DNA of 64,000 nucleotides from Asticcacaulis sp. SL142. GTDB taxonomy: Bacteria > Pseudomonadota > Alphaproteobacteria > Caulobacterales > Caulobacteraceae. Numbering within the stretch: position 1 is the stretch's first letter; every line of letters begins with the position of its first letter. The stretch is taken from the NCBI RefSeq assembly GCF_026625745.1, contig NZ_CP113061.1, positions 2,195,501-2,259,500 on the forward strand, given 5' to 3'. The position numbers and the translations under genes are program-made. This document shows, one piece after another, positions 37,377 through 46,226 of the stretch. The notes beneath the pieces are model-generated. The model ran no database searches. It had not been told where the DNA came from and saw only the letters and a list, made by a program, of their open reading frames with translations.

Positions 37377-37819
37377 GAACTTGAAATCGTGCCTTCCACG
37401 CGGTTTTTCAAGGCCGTAGCCATGGCTTCAAACCCTTTGCGTAGATGCGGGCGGTAAAGCTTGCCCTCGCGTTCCGAGAAATACCCGCCGAACAGGGCAC
37501 CTACCGCAAAGCTGGAGCCGGTTTTCGACAGTTCTTCCATCTCGAAATAGCGGGTCAGGCTGCCTTCCCAAAAGCGCTTGGGCACGCCGATATGCAGGTG
37601 TGACATCGGCGACCAGTCGGACAGGAAACCCTTGACCTCCCAATCGCCCAGACCTTCGTAATGCTCAATGACGTGGAACGGCCCGCCGAATTTCAGGGTC
37701 GCTTCGGCATGTTTATGGATCGGTGACCATTGCGGCCAGTTGTTGATGTCGGCAATGACCTCATAGACGTGATCGACCGGGGCGGCGATGCCGATGCGAT
37801 ATTCAACCTTTACAGCCAC
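37373..37819 (-). CDS. SRPBCC-fold (polyketide cyclase/START-like) protein
   Basis: A 148-residue START-like beta-barrel protein: VEYRIGIAAPVDHVYEVIAD, INNWPQWSPIHKHAEATLKF, VPKRFWEGSLTRYFEMEE and the long C-terminal helix LRKGFEAMATALKNRVEG. Members bind hydrophobic ligands; the specific ligand is unknown. It ends with a 4-base overlap into the NifU-like gene and starts 2 bases after the cysS stop, so cysS, this gene and the NifU-like gene may be one transcript. Confidence 0.8.
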   Translation of the reverse strand: MAVKVEYRIGIAAPVDHVYEVIADINNWPQWSPIHKHAEATLKFGGPFHVIEHYEGLGDWEVKGFLSDWSPMSHLHIGVPKRFWEGSLTRYFEMEELSKTGSSFAVGALFGGYFSEREGKLYRPHLRKGFEAMATALKNRVEGTISSS

Positions 37820-37821
37820 AG

Positions 37822-39315
37822 CTATACTCCTGCCTTGAGTTTCCAGGTCGCACCCGTGGGTGAATCCATCACCTCGACCTTGAGCGCGTTCAGTTCATCA
37901 CGGATGCGGTCGGCCTCGGCCCAGTTTTTGGCGGCGCGGGCCTCTGTGCGGGCGACCAGCAAGGCCTCGACCTTAGCAGTCAGATCGTCCGACGCACCGC
38001 CTTTGAACCAAATTTCGGGGTCTTGTTGGAGGATGCCGAGAATATCAGCAGCCTGCTTAATAGATGCACGCAACCAAGCCATATACTTGTCTCTTGGTTC
38101 ACTAGAGCTTAGTTCGCGTTCGAGCGCCGAAGCTGCCTCAAAGATGACTGCAAGCTGTTGCGGAGTATTGAGATCATCCAAAAGCGGCCACAAATTAACT
38201 TCCGCTTGCTGCTCCGCGGGATAAAAGCCGTGGTCCATAGGATCACGACTAGCGGTCTCTTCCATCAAGGCATTCAGGTGAACTGTACGCCGCCATAGGC
38301 CATAGAGACGATCCAGATTTTTCTTACTCTGCTCCAGCAGTTCAGGCGTCCAGTTGAGGGGCGAGCGATAGTGACCACTCAACAAAGCCCAGCGGATTAC
38401 CTCACCCGGATATTGTTTGGTCAGATCGTGGACCAGAACCACATTGCCAAGCGACTTCGACATCTTCTCGCCGGACATATCGAGAAAACCATTGTGCATC
38501 CAGTAGCGAGCATAGGCCGCCGGATCGTCATGACCGTGGGTGGCGCAGGACTGCGCAATCTCATTGGTATGGTGCGGGAAAATCAGATCCTGACCGCCGC
38601 CATGAATATCAATCGGCAGGGTCAGCACCGCTTCGCTCATGGCGGAGCATTCAATATGCCAGCCCGGCCGCCCCGGCAGAACCTCTCCGGTTTCAGGGTT
38701 GCGTGGCCCCGGCCAGACCGGCTCACCGGGCTTTGACGGCTTCCACAACACAAAATCGGCGGCATCGTCCTTGTTTTCAGCCACTTCGACCCGCGCGCCG
38801 GCAATCATATCATCCAATGATCGCCCCGACAGCTTGCCATAGCGGCCTGAGCCGGCGTCATAATCGGCCACGCGGAACAGCACTTCGCCATCGTCGGTGA
38901 CATAGGCCGCTTGGCGTTCGATCAGTTTTTCAATCATCGCCACCATGTCGGGCATGTGATCGGTCGCGCGCGGCTGGTAGGTCGGCGGCAGGGCGTTTAA
39001 TGCCGCCATATCGGCATTATAGATATCGGCAAATTTATTAGTGATGACGGAGATATCGACGCCCTCATCCATCGCCTTTTTGTTTATCTTATCGTCAACA
39101 TCGGTGATGTTGCGAGCGTAGATGACATGCTGTTCGCCGTAGATATGGCGCAGCAGGCGATAGAGCACATCGAACACCACGACCGGGCGGGCATTACCGA
39201 TATGGGCGTAGTTATATACCGTCGGCCCACAGACATAGAGCGTGACCCGCTCCGGATTTTTCGGTTCAAACTCGCGCTTTTTCCGCTCAAGCGTGTCGTA
39301 GATCGTTAGTTTCAT
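37822..39315 (-). CDS. cysS: Cysteinyl-tRNA synthetase
   Basis: A 497-residue class I aminoacyl-tRNA synthetase. It has the zinc/HIGH region YVCGPTVYNYAHIGNARP, zinc ligands around GWHIECSAMS and HGGGQDLIFPHHTNEIAQS, and the KMSKS motif in SGEKMSKSLGNV. The C-terminal anticodon-binding part ends AEADRIRDELNALKVEVMD. The DNA between about 38010 and 38400 (residues about 305-435) is noticeably AT-richer than the rest of the gene, which suggests intragenic recombination, but the frame is intact. Confidence 0.97.
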   Translation of the reverse strand: MKLTIYDTLERKKREFEPKNPERVTLYVCGPTVYNYAHIGNARPVVVFDVLYRLLRHIYGEQHVIYARNITDVDDKINKKAMDEGVDISVITNKFADIYNADMAALNALPPTYQPRATDHMPDMVAMIEKLIERQAAYVTDDGEVLFRVADYDAGSGRYGKLSGRSLDDMIAGARVEVAENKDDAADFVLWKPSKPGEPVWPGPRNPETGEVLPGRPGWHIECSAMSEAVLTLPIDIHGGGQDLIFPHHTNEIAQSCATHGHDDPAAYARYWMHNGFLDMSGEKMSKSLGNVVLVHDLTKQYPGEVIRWALLSGHYRSPLNWTPELLEQSKKNLDRLYGLWRRTVHLNALMEETASRDPMDHGFYPAEQQAEVNLWPLLDDLNTPQQLAVIFEAASALERELSSSEPRDKYMAWLRASIKQAADILGILQQDPEIWFKGGASDDLTAKVEALLVARTEARAAKNWAEADRIRDELNALKVEVMDSPTGATWKLKAGV

Positions 39316-39528
39316 AAGCCAGACTTAAGTAGGATATAAGTATTTTTCGGTTGTAATAACCGCCATTCGCCCCATATAGACGCGGTTAGGTCATGACTGC
39401 ACGTAAATTTTGGCGCTGATTTCATCTAAATAGGCGCGCTTTGCGTAAGTTCATAGACCGCAGAGGGATGCCACGCGTCATTCCGGGCCCGTCGGTCCGG
39501 CGCCACTCGGCCCTCATAGAGAGATGTA

Positions 39529-40179
39529 ATGGACAGTTTTGACCCCAATCATGGCACCGTGTCTGAAAACGCCGCCAATGATCTTACCCCGACCCCCAAA
39601 GCGCACCCCGCCCGCCCCAGCCGGGATGAAGCTCTGGCCGCCGTACGCACGCTTTTGGCCTGGGCCGGTGACGACCCCACCCGCGAAGGCCTGATCGATA
39701 CGCCCAAGCGCGTTGTCGATGCCTACAATGAGTGGTTCCAGGGCTACACCGCTGACCCGAAGAAGGAGCTTTCGCGCACCTTTGAGGACGTGCAGGGCTA
39801 TAATGACATGGTCATGCTGCGCGATATCGACGTCGAAAGCCACTGCGAGCACCATATGGCACCGTTTCTGGGCAAGGCCTATGTCGCCTATGTCCCGACC
39901 GATAAGGTGGTAGGGATTTCCAAAATCGCCCGCGTCGTCGAAATCTACGCCAAGCGCCTGCAGACTCAGGAAACCCTGACCAAGCAGATCACCGAAGCCT
40001 TGCAGGAATCTCTGAATCCGGAAGGAATCGCTATCCTGATTGACGCCGAGCATCAGTGCATGACCACCCGCGGCGTGCACCACAAACACGTCTCGACCAT
40101 CACCACCAGCTTTACGGGCGTGTTTGAGACCAATCTGGCGCTGCAGGAACGCTTTATCCGCCTAAGCCAGTCACGGTAA
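39529..40179 (+). CDS. folE: GTP cyclohydrolase I FolE
   Basis: A 216-residue type I enzyme, the first step of tetrahydrofolate synthesis, converting GTP to dihydroneopterin triphosphate. It has [19 protein letters not shown], the zinc-binding [42 protein letters not shown] and [19 protein letters not shown]. An N-terminal extension of about 25 low-complexity residues precedes the core. The 213-base leader upstream shows no recognisable riboswitch. Confidence 0.96.
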   Translation: MDSFDPNHGTVSENAANDLTPTPKAHPARPSRDEALAAVRTLLAWAGDDPTREGLIDTPKRVVDAYNEWFQGYTADPKKELSRTFEDVQGYNDMVMLRDIDVESHCEHHMAPFLGKAYVAYVPTDKVVGISKIARVVEIYAKRLQTQETLTKQITEALQESLNPEGIAILIDAEHQCMTTRGVHHKHVSTITTSFTGVFETNLALQERFIRLSQSR

Positions 40180-40212
40180 GCGGGCGCGGTAATTATAAAG
40201 TTTTTATGAATT

Positions 40213-40243
40213 AAACGCCCCGCTGATTATTCTGCGGGGCGTT
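40213..40243 (+). terminator. Hairpin downstream of folE
   Basis: AAACGCCCCGC pairs with GCGGGGCGTTT around a 9-base loop, ending in TTTGTATTT. It starts 33 bases after the folE stop and is probably its intrinsic terminator. Confidence 0.75.
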
Positions 40244-40415
40244 TGTATTTAAGGGCTTGCGCACTCCGATTAAAATAATTTAATCTCATCACATGAGGTT
40301 ACAGATATAGGGCTTTATGGGCTTTACAAACGCCTGTTAATTATCCTAAATCGCAAACCTGAGATTTACGACGCCCCGCAGGCTTAAGCCACACGGGCTT
40401 TTAGGGAGTGTGCAT

Positions 40416-40853
40416 ATGGGCGCGAAGCTCGGTGGCGGTGGCGGTTCACGCTATACTGTCGAACAGAATTCTGACATCAACGTGACGCCCTTCGTGGACA
40501 TCATGCTGGTTCTGCTGATTATCTTCATGGTGTCGGCACCTATGGCGACCGTGTCGATCAAGCTGGACTTGCCGCCCGCATCGGCACCGCTGAACCCGCT
40601 CGAAGAAAAGAAAGACCCTGTGTTCGTGTCCATTCAGGACAAGGACACCTATTATGTCGGCACTAAGCAGGTGACCATCGAAACTCTGGCCGCTGATCTA
40701 GCCGCGGCTCTGGCCAGCCCGAACCCGACCGATGAGCGCGTTCTGGTGCGCGCCCAACCGGACGTTGAATACGAAGAGTTCATGAAGGTTCTGAACGAGC
40801 TTCAGGAAAATGGTTACTTCAAGATCGGCCTGATCAACGAAGACATTTCGTAA
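40416..40853 (+). CDS. exbD: ExbD/TolR-family biopolymer transport protein
   Basis: A 145-residue inner-membrane protein: Gly-rich cytoplasmic start MGAKLGGGGGSRY, then NSDINVTPFVDIMLVLLIIFM with the conserved transmembrane Asp (in VDIMLV), and a periplasmic domain. It would couple the proton motive force to TonB-type uptake as the partner of an ExbB stator. No exbB or tonB is adjacent; the gene has its own terminators on both sides. The ATG at 40416 has AGGGA about 8 bases upstream; a GTG 6 bases earlier is possible. Confidence 0.92.
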   Translation: MGAKLGGGGGSRYTVEQNSDINVTPFVDIMLVLLIIFMVSAPMATVSIKLDLPPASAPLNPLEEKKDPVFVSIQDKDTYYVGTKQVTIETLAADLAAALASPNPTDERVLVRAQPDVEYEEFMKVLNELQENGYFKIGLINEDIS

Positions 40854-40881
40854 TTCATTCAGATCATTGAATGATAAGTTT

Positions 40882-40912
40882 AAGCGCCGGAAGCCATCTT
40901 CCGGCGCTTTTT
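40882..40912 (+). terminator. Intrinsic terminator of exbD
   Basis: AAGCGCCGGAAG pairs with CTTCCGGCGCTT around a CCAT loop, followed directly by T-residues. It lies 28 bases after the exbD stop. Confidence 0.9.
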
Positions 40913-40928
40913 CGATTAAGCTGCACAT

Positions 40929-41966
40929 ATGACACCCCAAGACGCCCAAGACGAAGACATTGATGACGATCTGCTGGAGGCTTCGGCGCAAAGCGACGGG
41001 CAGGTTGTTGACCTCGTTCTTACGTCCGATGCCGCCGGAGAGCGGCTGGATCGTGCCCTGATGGCAGTTCTGGGTGAGGCAGCCCCCGATATTTCACGCG
41101 CGCGCTTACAAGCCCTCATTGCCGGAGGCCGCCTGACCTTTGAGGGCCACCTCATCCCTGACGGCAAGCATAAGGCCAAGGCCGGTCAGTACAGCCTGAC
41201 CATACCCGCGCCGATTGCCGCGCTTCCGCAGCCTCAAAACCTGCCGATTGAGATTCTTTATGAAGATGCCCATCTGATTGTGGTCGTCAAACCCTCTGGC
41301 ATGGCCGCGCACCCGGCACCGGGGACGCCAGACGGCACGCTGGTCAACGCCCTGCTCCATCACTGCGGCGACACATTATCCGGCATAGGCGGGGTGCTGC
41401 GCCCCGGCATTGTCCACCGCCTCGATAAGGACACGTCGGGCGTTATGGTCGCCGCCAAATCCGATGCCGCCCATCACGGCCTAAGCGCGCTATTTGCCAA
41501 ACACGACATCGGCCGCGCCTATCTGGCGATCGTGCGCGGTACGCCCAAGGCCACAAAGGGCACCGTCACCACCCAGATCGGCCGCTCCCACCATGACCGC
41601 AAGAAAATGGCGGTGCTTAAGGCCGGCGGCCGCGAAGCCACCACCCATTACACGGTTCAGGCAAGCTTTGGCGGCACCAAACCCGCCGCCTCACTGGTGC
41701 GCTGCGAGCTGGAAACCGGCCGCACCCATCAGATTCGCGTCCATATGGCCCATCTGGGCGCGCCCTGCCTCGGTGATCCGGTCTATGGCTCAGGTGCTCC
41801 GGCAGCCCCCGTGCAGGCCCTGCTGCGGGAACTGAACTTCACCCGTCAGGCGCTGCACGCCACCCATCTGGCCTTTGTTCACCCCATAACGGGCGAGGCT
41901 TTGAGCTTTGACGCCCCTCCGCCAGATGATTTTCAAAACCTGCTCACCGGGCTCACAGAGTTGTGA
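40929..41966 (+). CDS. rluD: Ribosomal large-subunit pseudouridine synthase, RluD family
   Basis: A 345-residue RluA/RluD-type enzyme. The N-terminal S4 domain (about residues 35-85: GERLDRALMAVLGEAAPDIS, RARLQALIAGG) is followed by the catalytic domain with GIVHRLDKDTSGVMVAAKSD (catalytic Asp) and CELETGRTHQIRVHMAHLG. It would convert helix-69 uridines of 23S rRNA. The acidic 35-residue N-terminal extension is longer than usual. It precedes rpoH by 297 bases, a gene order known from other Caulobacterales. Confidence 0.93.
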   Translation: MTPQDAQDEDIDDDLLEASAQSDGQVVDLVLTSDAAGERLDRALMAVLGEAAPDISRARLQALIAGGRLTFEGHLIPDGKHKAKAGQYSLTIPAPIAALPQPQNLPIEILYEDAHLIVVVKPSGMAAHPAPGTPDGTLVNALLHHCGDTLSGIGGVLRPGIVHRLDKDTSGVMVAAKSDAAHHGLSALFAKHDIGRAYLAIVRGTPKATKGTVTTQIGRSHHDRKKMAVLKAGGREATTHYTVQASFGGTKPAASLVRCELETGRTHQIRVHMAHLGAPCLGDPVYGSGAPAAPVQALLRELNFTRQALHATHLAFVHPITGEALSFDAPPPDDFQNLLTGLTEL

Positions 41967-42263
41967 TCCGGCCAAAAAGCTGAAAACACCTGTTATGCAT
42001 CGCCTTTTTGTCGTATAAGATGTGGAGATTACGGATGATACCCACCTTAAGCTGATGACTTTCGCCCCTTAATTTCTATTTTGTGCAGCTTCGCATAAAA
42101 ATAATTCCTCATTGCGGGGATTACCCCTTTTAATTCATTTAGCCGATACCTACATCTGGATTTGATCATTGATCGTATCTTCTGATGCACGCCATGTAAT
42201 TGCCGCGAGGTTCAGGTAGAACCCAGGGCTATTACCGGGGGCTGGCTTTAAAGGACACGCATC
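41967..42263. promoter_or_regulatory. Upstream region of rpoH
   Basis: This is 297 bases with no coding sequence. It is AT-rich in the middle (TTTCTATTTTGTGC, AAAAATAATTCC) and ends in a leader with AAAGGA 8 bases before the rpoH ATG. Several promoters are expected here from what is known of rpoH, but I could not assign sigma-32 or sigma-70 boxes with confidence. Confidence 0.4.
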
Positions 42264-43220
42264 ATGGCAGACACAAACGAGGCCCAGATCACCTATGGCG
42301 ACGGGCCGGTCAAGGATACGCAGATGAGCACTTCCGTAGCTATTCCAAACCCATCGGTACTGTCACCCGATGGCGGCCTTAACCGTTACCTGTCCGAGAT
42401 TCGTAAATTCCCGATGCTGGCCAAGGACGAAGAGTTCATGCTGGCCAAAAGCTGGCAGGAGCATCAGGATTCCAAATCGGCGCACCGGCTGGTGACGTCG
42501 CACCTGCGGCTAGTCGCCAAGATCGCCATGGGCTATCGCGGCTACGGCCTGCCGATGGGCGAAGTCATCAGTGAAGGCAATGTCGGCCTGATGCAGGCGG
42601 TCAAGAAGTTCGATCCTGACCGCGGTTTCAGGCTAGCGACCTATGCTATGTGGTGGATCAAGGCCTCGATTCAGGAATATGTCCTGCGGTCATGGTCGCT
42701 GGTGAAAATGGGCACCACCGCGGCGCAAAAGAAGCTGTTCTTCAATCTGCGCAAGGTGAAGTCCGAAATTTCGGCTCTCGAAGACGGTGACCTGAAATTC
42801 GATCAGGTTGAGCAGATCGCCACCAAGCTGGGCGTCTCGAAAGATGACGTGATCAGCATGAACCGCCGCATGTCCTCACCGGACTCGTCGCTCAATGCCC
42901 CCTTACGCGCCGCCGAGGGTGACTCAGAATGGCAGGACTGGTTGGTCGACGACAAGGTTGAGAATCAGGAGACGGTTCTGGCTGAGTCCGAAGAACATTC
43001 CCTGCGCATGGGCCTGCTCGAAGAAGCTATGGTCGAACTGAACGACCGTGAGCGTGAAATCCTGACGGCCCGCCGCCTGAAAGACCAGCCGGTGACGCTT
43101 GAGGAACTGGCGGAACGGTTTGGGGTGTCGCGTGAGCGCGTCCGCCAGATCGAAGTCCGCGCCTTTGAAAAGCTGCAAAAAGCAATGATGGAAGCGGCCC
43201 GTTCACAACAACTGGCCTAA
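42264..43220 (+). CDS. rpoH: RNA polymerase heat-shock sigma factor RpoH (sigma-32)
   Basis: A 318-residue group 3 sigma factor. Region 2 is RLVAKIAMGYRGYGLPMGEV and GNVGLMQAVKKFDPDRGFRL then ATYAMWWIKASIQEYVL. The RpoH-specific box is QKKLFFNLRK. Region 4 HTH is TLEELAERFGVSRERVRQIE. It directs chaperone and protease genes in heat stress. The N-terminus is about 20 residues longer than E. coli RpoH; the ATG at 42264 has a good ribosome-binding site, while the second Met (42324) lacks one. Confidence 0.97.
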   Translation: MADTNEAQITYGDGPVKDTQMSTSVAIPNPSVLSPDGGLNRYLSEIRKFPMLAKDEEFMLAKSWQEHQDSKSAHRLVTSHLRLVAKIAMGYRGYGLPMGEVISEGNVGLMQAVKKFDPDRGFRLATYAMWWIKASIQEYVLRSWSLVKMGTTAAQKKLFFNLRKVKSEISALEDGDLKFDQVEQIATKLGVSKDDVISMNRRMSSPDSSLNAPLRAAEGDSEWQDWLVDDKVENQETVLAESEEHSLRMGLLEEAMVELNDREREILTARRLKDQPVTLEELAERFGVSRERVRQIEVRAFEKLQKAMMEAARSQQLA

Positions 43221-43226
43221 AAATAT

Positions 43227-43272
43227 CTCGATAAAAAGTTTCGACGCTAAAGCGTCAAATACATTTTTATCG
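43227..43272. repeat. Palindromic repeat family C, copy 1
   Basis: The order is CGATAAAAAGTTT, then GACG-CTAA-AGCGTC hairpin, then AAATACATTTTTATCG. The outer CGATAAAA/TTTTATCG arms and the inner stem are both self-complementary. It sits 7 bases after the rpoH stop. The same layout, with a different but still paired inner stem, is at 55828-55869. Confidence 0.7.
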
Positions 43273-43283
43273 TTTCAATACTG

Positions 43284-43321
43284 TAAAATCCAAGCTCGGG
43301 GCGGCCCGACGCTTGGATTTT
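43284..43321 (+). terminator. Terminator hairpin of rpoH
   Basis: AAAATCCAAGC pairs with GCTTGGATTTT around a GC-rich loop, followed by TGCTTTATTATTT. It lies 64 bases past the rpoH stop, after repeat C. Confidence 0.7.
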
Positions 43322-43335
43322 GCTTTATTATTTAG

Positions 43336-43427
43336 AGCGGAATGACTTTTGATAGAATTATTCCGCTCAAGCCGCCACTGAGGCGGCGGCCAAGGTGGCG
43401 GAGCCACCGCCCGGCGAGGGGCTAAAA
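43336..43427 (-). repeat. Palindromic repeat family A, copy 2 (reverse orientation)
   Basis: The same three hairpins as at 1121-1197 occur in reverse, with the outer AGCGGAAT/ATTCCGCT arm extended. It ends 3 bases from the stop codon of the receiver-domain gene (TAG at 43431-43433 on the minus strand). Confidence 0.8.
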
Positions 43428-43430
43428 TAG

Positions 43431-44228
43431 CTAAGCGACCGCTTCGCTTTTGGGCGGATCATCGATGCGGAACAGCTTGGCCAGCGTCGCCACCGGCCCG
43501 CGCAAGCTATCGCCGCTCAGGGTGCCGCCCTTATAGGCCATGAAAATTTCCGTCACCGCCCCTTTGAAGCCGGGATCGCTGATCGCCTTGCACGCCGGGA
43601 CCAAGACTTCGAGCTGGGCCACGATCGCGCGATTGGCCTGCTTACGGTCAACATCAAACTGATCGGCGGCGGCGCGCAAAATGCGCACACTCTGCTCAAT
43701 CCGCTTCATACCGTCCGACATAGTCTCCGGTGCCCGTTTACGCGGTCCGGCACCTGAGTTAAAGCGCCTACGATCAGGGCCGACATACATGACCGCCTCA
43801 ATCCACGGCGGGGATTTTGTGACGGCATGTTCAAGCCGTTTCAGCAAATCACCCGACGCGAACGGCTTTTTCATGATCTCATCGGCGCCACAGTCGCGCG
43901 CCTCTTTGAGCGTTTCCGGCAAGTCGTTCGACGCCATCATGATGATCGGGATCTTGCGGCATTTCATGTCCGACCGGCGCACGGCCGTGACGAACTTAGC
44001 GCCCTCAAGATTTTGCGCCCGAAGATCGCAAAAAATCAACTGGGGGTCCATGTCTTCGCAGATCATCATGGCCCGGCGGTCATTGGTCTCAACTATGGTT
44101 TTCTCAGTCCCCAGAACCCGCAGCATATCCATGAGGATACGCGCATAGGCCGGATTGCTTTCCAGCACCAGAACCCGCTTGACGTGGGGCTTAATTTTGG
44201 CTTCGAGCTTTGGGTCGAGAGAAAACAC
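43431..44228 (-). CDS. Response-regulator receiver protein with unrecognised C-terminal half
   Basis: A 265-residue protein. Residues about 17-135 form a receiver domain: VLVLESNPAYARILMDML, phospho-acceptor Asp in LIFCDLRAQNLEGAKF (about D67), and Lys in EIMKKPFASGDLLKRLEHAV. The C-terminal half contains MYVGPDRRRF, a motif seen in several alphaproteobacterial signalling proteins, then a helical region (GMKRIEQSVRILRAAADQFD). There is no DNA-binding or output enzyme motif, so it may act by protein contact. The start is GTG. No histidine kinase is adjacent. Confidence 0.82.
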   Translation of the reverse strand: MFSLDPKLEAKIKPHVKRVLVLESNPAYARILMDMLRVLGTEKTIVETNDRRAMMICEDMDPQLIFCDLRAQNLEGAKFVTAVRRSDMKCRKIPIIMMASNDLPETLKEARDCGADEIMKKPFASGDLLKRLEHAVTKSPPWIEAVMYVGPDRRRFNSGAGPRKRAPETMSDGMKRIEQSVRILRAAADQFDVDRKQANRAIVAQLEVLVPACKAISDPGFKGAVTEIFMAYKGGTLSGDSLRGPVATLAKLFRIDDPPKSEAVA

Positions 44229-44360
44229 AGTGTTCCAGCCGTAGTGAATGTTACCGCACTCTAAGCCTTATTAGTAAAAATAGATTTTATTTGCGCGGTA
44301 TCATTGCAACAAAAAAGGCCCTCATCTCTGAGGGCGGTAACATTAATCGCAAGCTAATTT

Positions 44361-44546
44361 TCCTCCCTACGCAGTGGGGAGGTGGATGCGAGTTAACGAG
44401 CAGACGGAGGGGTATTCTTACTTTTCTTTTAAGCGTTCTCAATGATGGCTATGTACCCCTCCGTCAGCCCGCCAAAGGCGTTCTGCCACCTCCCCACGCC
44501 TTAAGTGCGTTACCGCTGCGCGATATAAGCGCTGGCGTAGGGAGGA
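44361..44546. repeat. Large three-tier inverted repeat, family D copy 2
   Basis: Three perfect 12-bp arms are nested: TCCTCCCTACGC (44361-44372) with 44535-44546, GTGGGGAGGTGG (44374-44385) with 44486-44497, and GACGGAGGGGTA (44403-44414) with 44454-44465. It fills most of the 328-base gap between the receiver gene and purA. It shares sequence with the element at 8763-8923. No coding sequence was seen in the gap. Confidence 0.8.
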
Positions 44547-44556
44547 GGAGAGATAA

Positions 44557-45846
44557 TTAATCCTGAAACGGATCGCGCATCAGGATGGTGTCTTCCCGTT
44601 CCGGAGACGTGGACAGAAGCGCTACCGGCGCCCCGATCAGTTCTTCGATGCGGCGAACATATTTGACCGCATTGCCGGGCAGGTCTTTCCACGAGCGCGC
44701 CCCTTGGGTCGATTCCGACCAGCCCTCTAATTCCTCATAGACCGGCTCGATCACGCTCTGGGCTTTGATGCCCGACGGCAGATAGTCGATGACGTCGCCG
44801 TTCAGTTTATAACCGACGCAGATTTTTAGGGTCTCGATCCCGTCCAGCACGTCGAGCTTGGTCAAGGCGATGCCGTCAATGCCGTTGATGGCAATGGATT
44901 GGCGCGCCAGCACGGCGTCCAGCCAGCCACAGCGGCGGGCGCGACCGGTAACGGTGCCAAACTCATGACCCACCCGGCCAATGCGCTCACCGATCTCATC
45001 GAACAGTTCAGTCGGGAACGGGCCGGAGCCGACGCGGGTGGTATAGGCCTTGAGGATACCCAGCACATAGCCGGCTGAACGCGGGCCCATGCCGGACCCC
45101 GCAGCCGCCTGCCCTGCCACCGTGTTGGAGGAGGTCACAAACGGATAGGTGCCGTGGTCGATATCCAAAAGCGCACCCTGCGCGCCTTCAAACAGGATAC
45201 GCTTACCGTCTTGCTTTGCCTTATCAAGCACATACCAGACGGGCTTGGCGAACGACAGCAGGCGCGGCGCAATCTCTTTCAGGCCGGCCAGAAGTTCGGC
45301 CTTATTCACTTCGGCCAGATCGAGCCCGCGACGCAGGGCATTATGGTGCGTCAGCAGACGATCCAGTTTGGCATCCAGCGCCTCAAAATCCTCAAGGTCA
45401 CCGACGCGGATGGCACGACGGCCAACCTTATCCTCATAGGCCGGGCCGATACCACGCCCGGTCGTACCGATCTTGGCGGCCCCGGCAGCGGCTTCACGCG
45501 CGGCGTCCAGTTCGCGGTGGATCGGCAGGATCAGGCAGGCATTGTCGGCCAGCACCAGCAATTCGTTGGTTATGCTCAGGCCTTGCGCCTCAACACGGGC
45601 AATTTCGTCAAACAGCGCCCACGGGTCAACGACCACGCCATTGCCGATAACCGACAACTTACCCTGCACCACGCCGGACGGCAGGAGTGACAGTTTATAG
45701 ACCTTACCATCGACCACCAGGGTATGACCCGCATTATGACCGCCCTGAAAGCGCACCACCACATCGGCGCGATTGGACAGCCAGTCAACCAGCTTACCCT
45801 TACCTTCGTCGCCCCACTGGGCACCCACAACGGTCACATTGGCCAA
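44557..45846 (-). CDS. purA: Adenylosuccinate synthetase PurA
   Basis: A 429-residue GTP-dependent enzyme that joins IMP and aspartate on the way to AMP. It has [19 protein letters not shown] (phosphate loop and catalytic Asp), [47 protein letters not shown] and [11 protein letters not shown]. The start is TTG, giving the family-typical [16 protein letters not shown], with GGAG about 10 bases upstream. It is a single gene flanked by repeat elements on both sides. Confidence 0.96.
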   Translation of the reverse strand: MANVTVVGAQWGDEGKGKLVDWLSNRADVVVRFQGGHNAGHTLVVDGKVYKLSLLPSGVVQGKLSVIGNGVVVDPWALFDEIARVEAQGLSITNELLVLADNACLILPIHRELDAAREAAAGAAKIGTTGRGIGPAYEDKVGRRAIRVGDLEDFEALDAKLDRLLTHHNALRRGLDLAEVNKAELLAGLKEIAPRLLSFAKPVWYVLDKAKQDGKRILFEGAQGALLDIDHGTYPFVTSSNTVAGQAAAGSGMGPRSAGYVLGILKAYTTRVGSGPFPTELFDEIGERIGRVGHEFGTVTGRARRCGWLDAVLARQSIAINGIDGIALTKLDVLDGIETLKICVGYKLNGDVIDYLPSGIKAQSVIEPVYEELEGWSESTQGARSWKDLPGNAVKYVRRIEELIGAPVALLSTSPEREDTILMRDPFQD

Positions 45847-45942
45847 GGTTCACGTTCTCCGCAAAAAAGCCCGCCGGAGAGCGTCTGAAAGCTTCCGGTG
45901 CGGGCGAATACATAATTCAAGCGGTTGCAGGCTTTGAACTCA

Positions 45943-45991
45943 GACGCGCATTCTTAGCCGAAAACCGCTCACACTTTTCGGCATGCGCTTT
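45943..45991. repeat. CCGAAAAGTG-type palindrome, family B copy 2
   Basis: ACGCGCAT and ATGCGCTT ends enclose CCGAAAACCGCTCACACTTTTCGG. It lies about 100 bases upstream of the purA start, in the 380-base purA/pagL gap, which otherwise holds a hairpin (46092-46125) and repeat A copy 3. Confidence 0.8.
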
Positions 45992-46091
45992 AGACCATTA
46001 AGCCCGACATTGAAACCGCAAACTGGTTCACATCTGCGGTTTAACCGGATGTAACGGACTTTTTGATCCGGTGCGGTTTCGTCGCACAAAA

Positions 46092-46125
46092 AACCCATAT
46101 CGTTTCAATGGAAACAATATGGGTT
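46092..46125. repeat. Isolated two-tier hairpin
   Basis: AACCCATAT pairs with ATATGGGTT, and inside it GTTTC pairs with GAAAC around AATG. This is a nearly perfect 34-base palindrome. It is directly followed by repeat A copy 3 and may belong to the same composite or be a terminator. Confidence 0.65.
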
Positions 46126-46135
46126 CTGAACTTAT

Positions 46136-46226
46136 TTTAGTCCCTCGCCGGGCGGTGGCTACGCCACCTTGGCCGCCGCCGCAATGGCGGCTTAAGCGGA
46201 ATGATCCCTTTAACGATCATTCCGCT
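46136..46226 (+). repeat. Palindromic repeat family A, copy 3
   Basis: Three hairpins as in copy 1, with the terminal arm extended to AGCGGAATGATC/GATCATTCCGCT. It ends at the base before the stop codon of the minus-strand pagL-like gene (46227). Confidence 0.85.

Noticed and set aside
39316-39528. Possible riboswitch in the folE leader
   Set aside because: I could not match any known folate or preQ1-type motif; the gap is left as an unassigned leader.
41967-42263. Possible small RNA upstream of rpoH
   Set aside because: There is no hairpin with T-tract or conserved feature that I can point to; it is treated as the rpoH regulatory region only.
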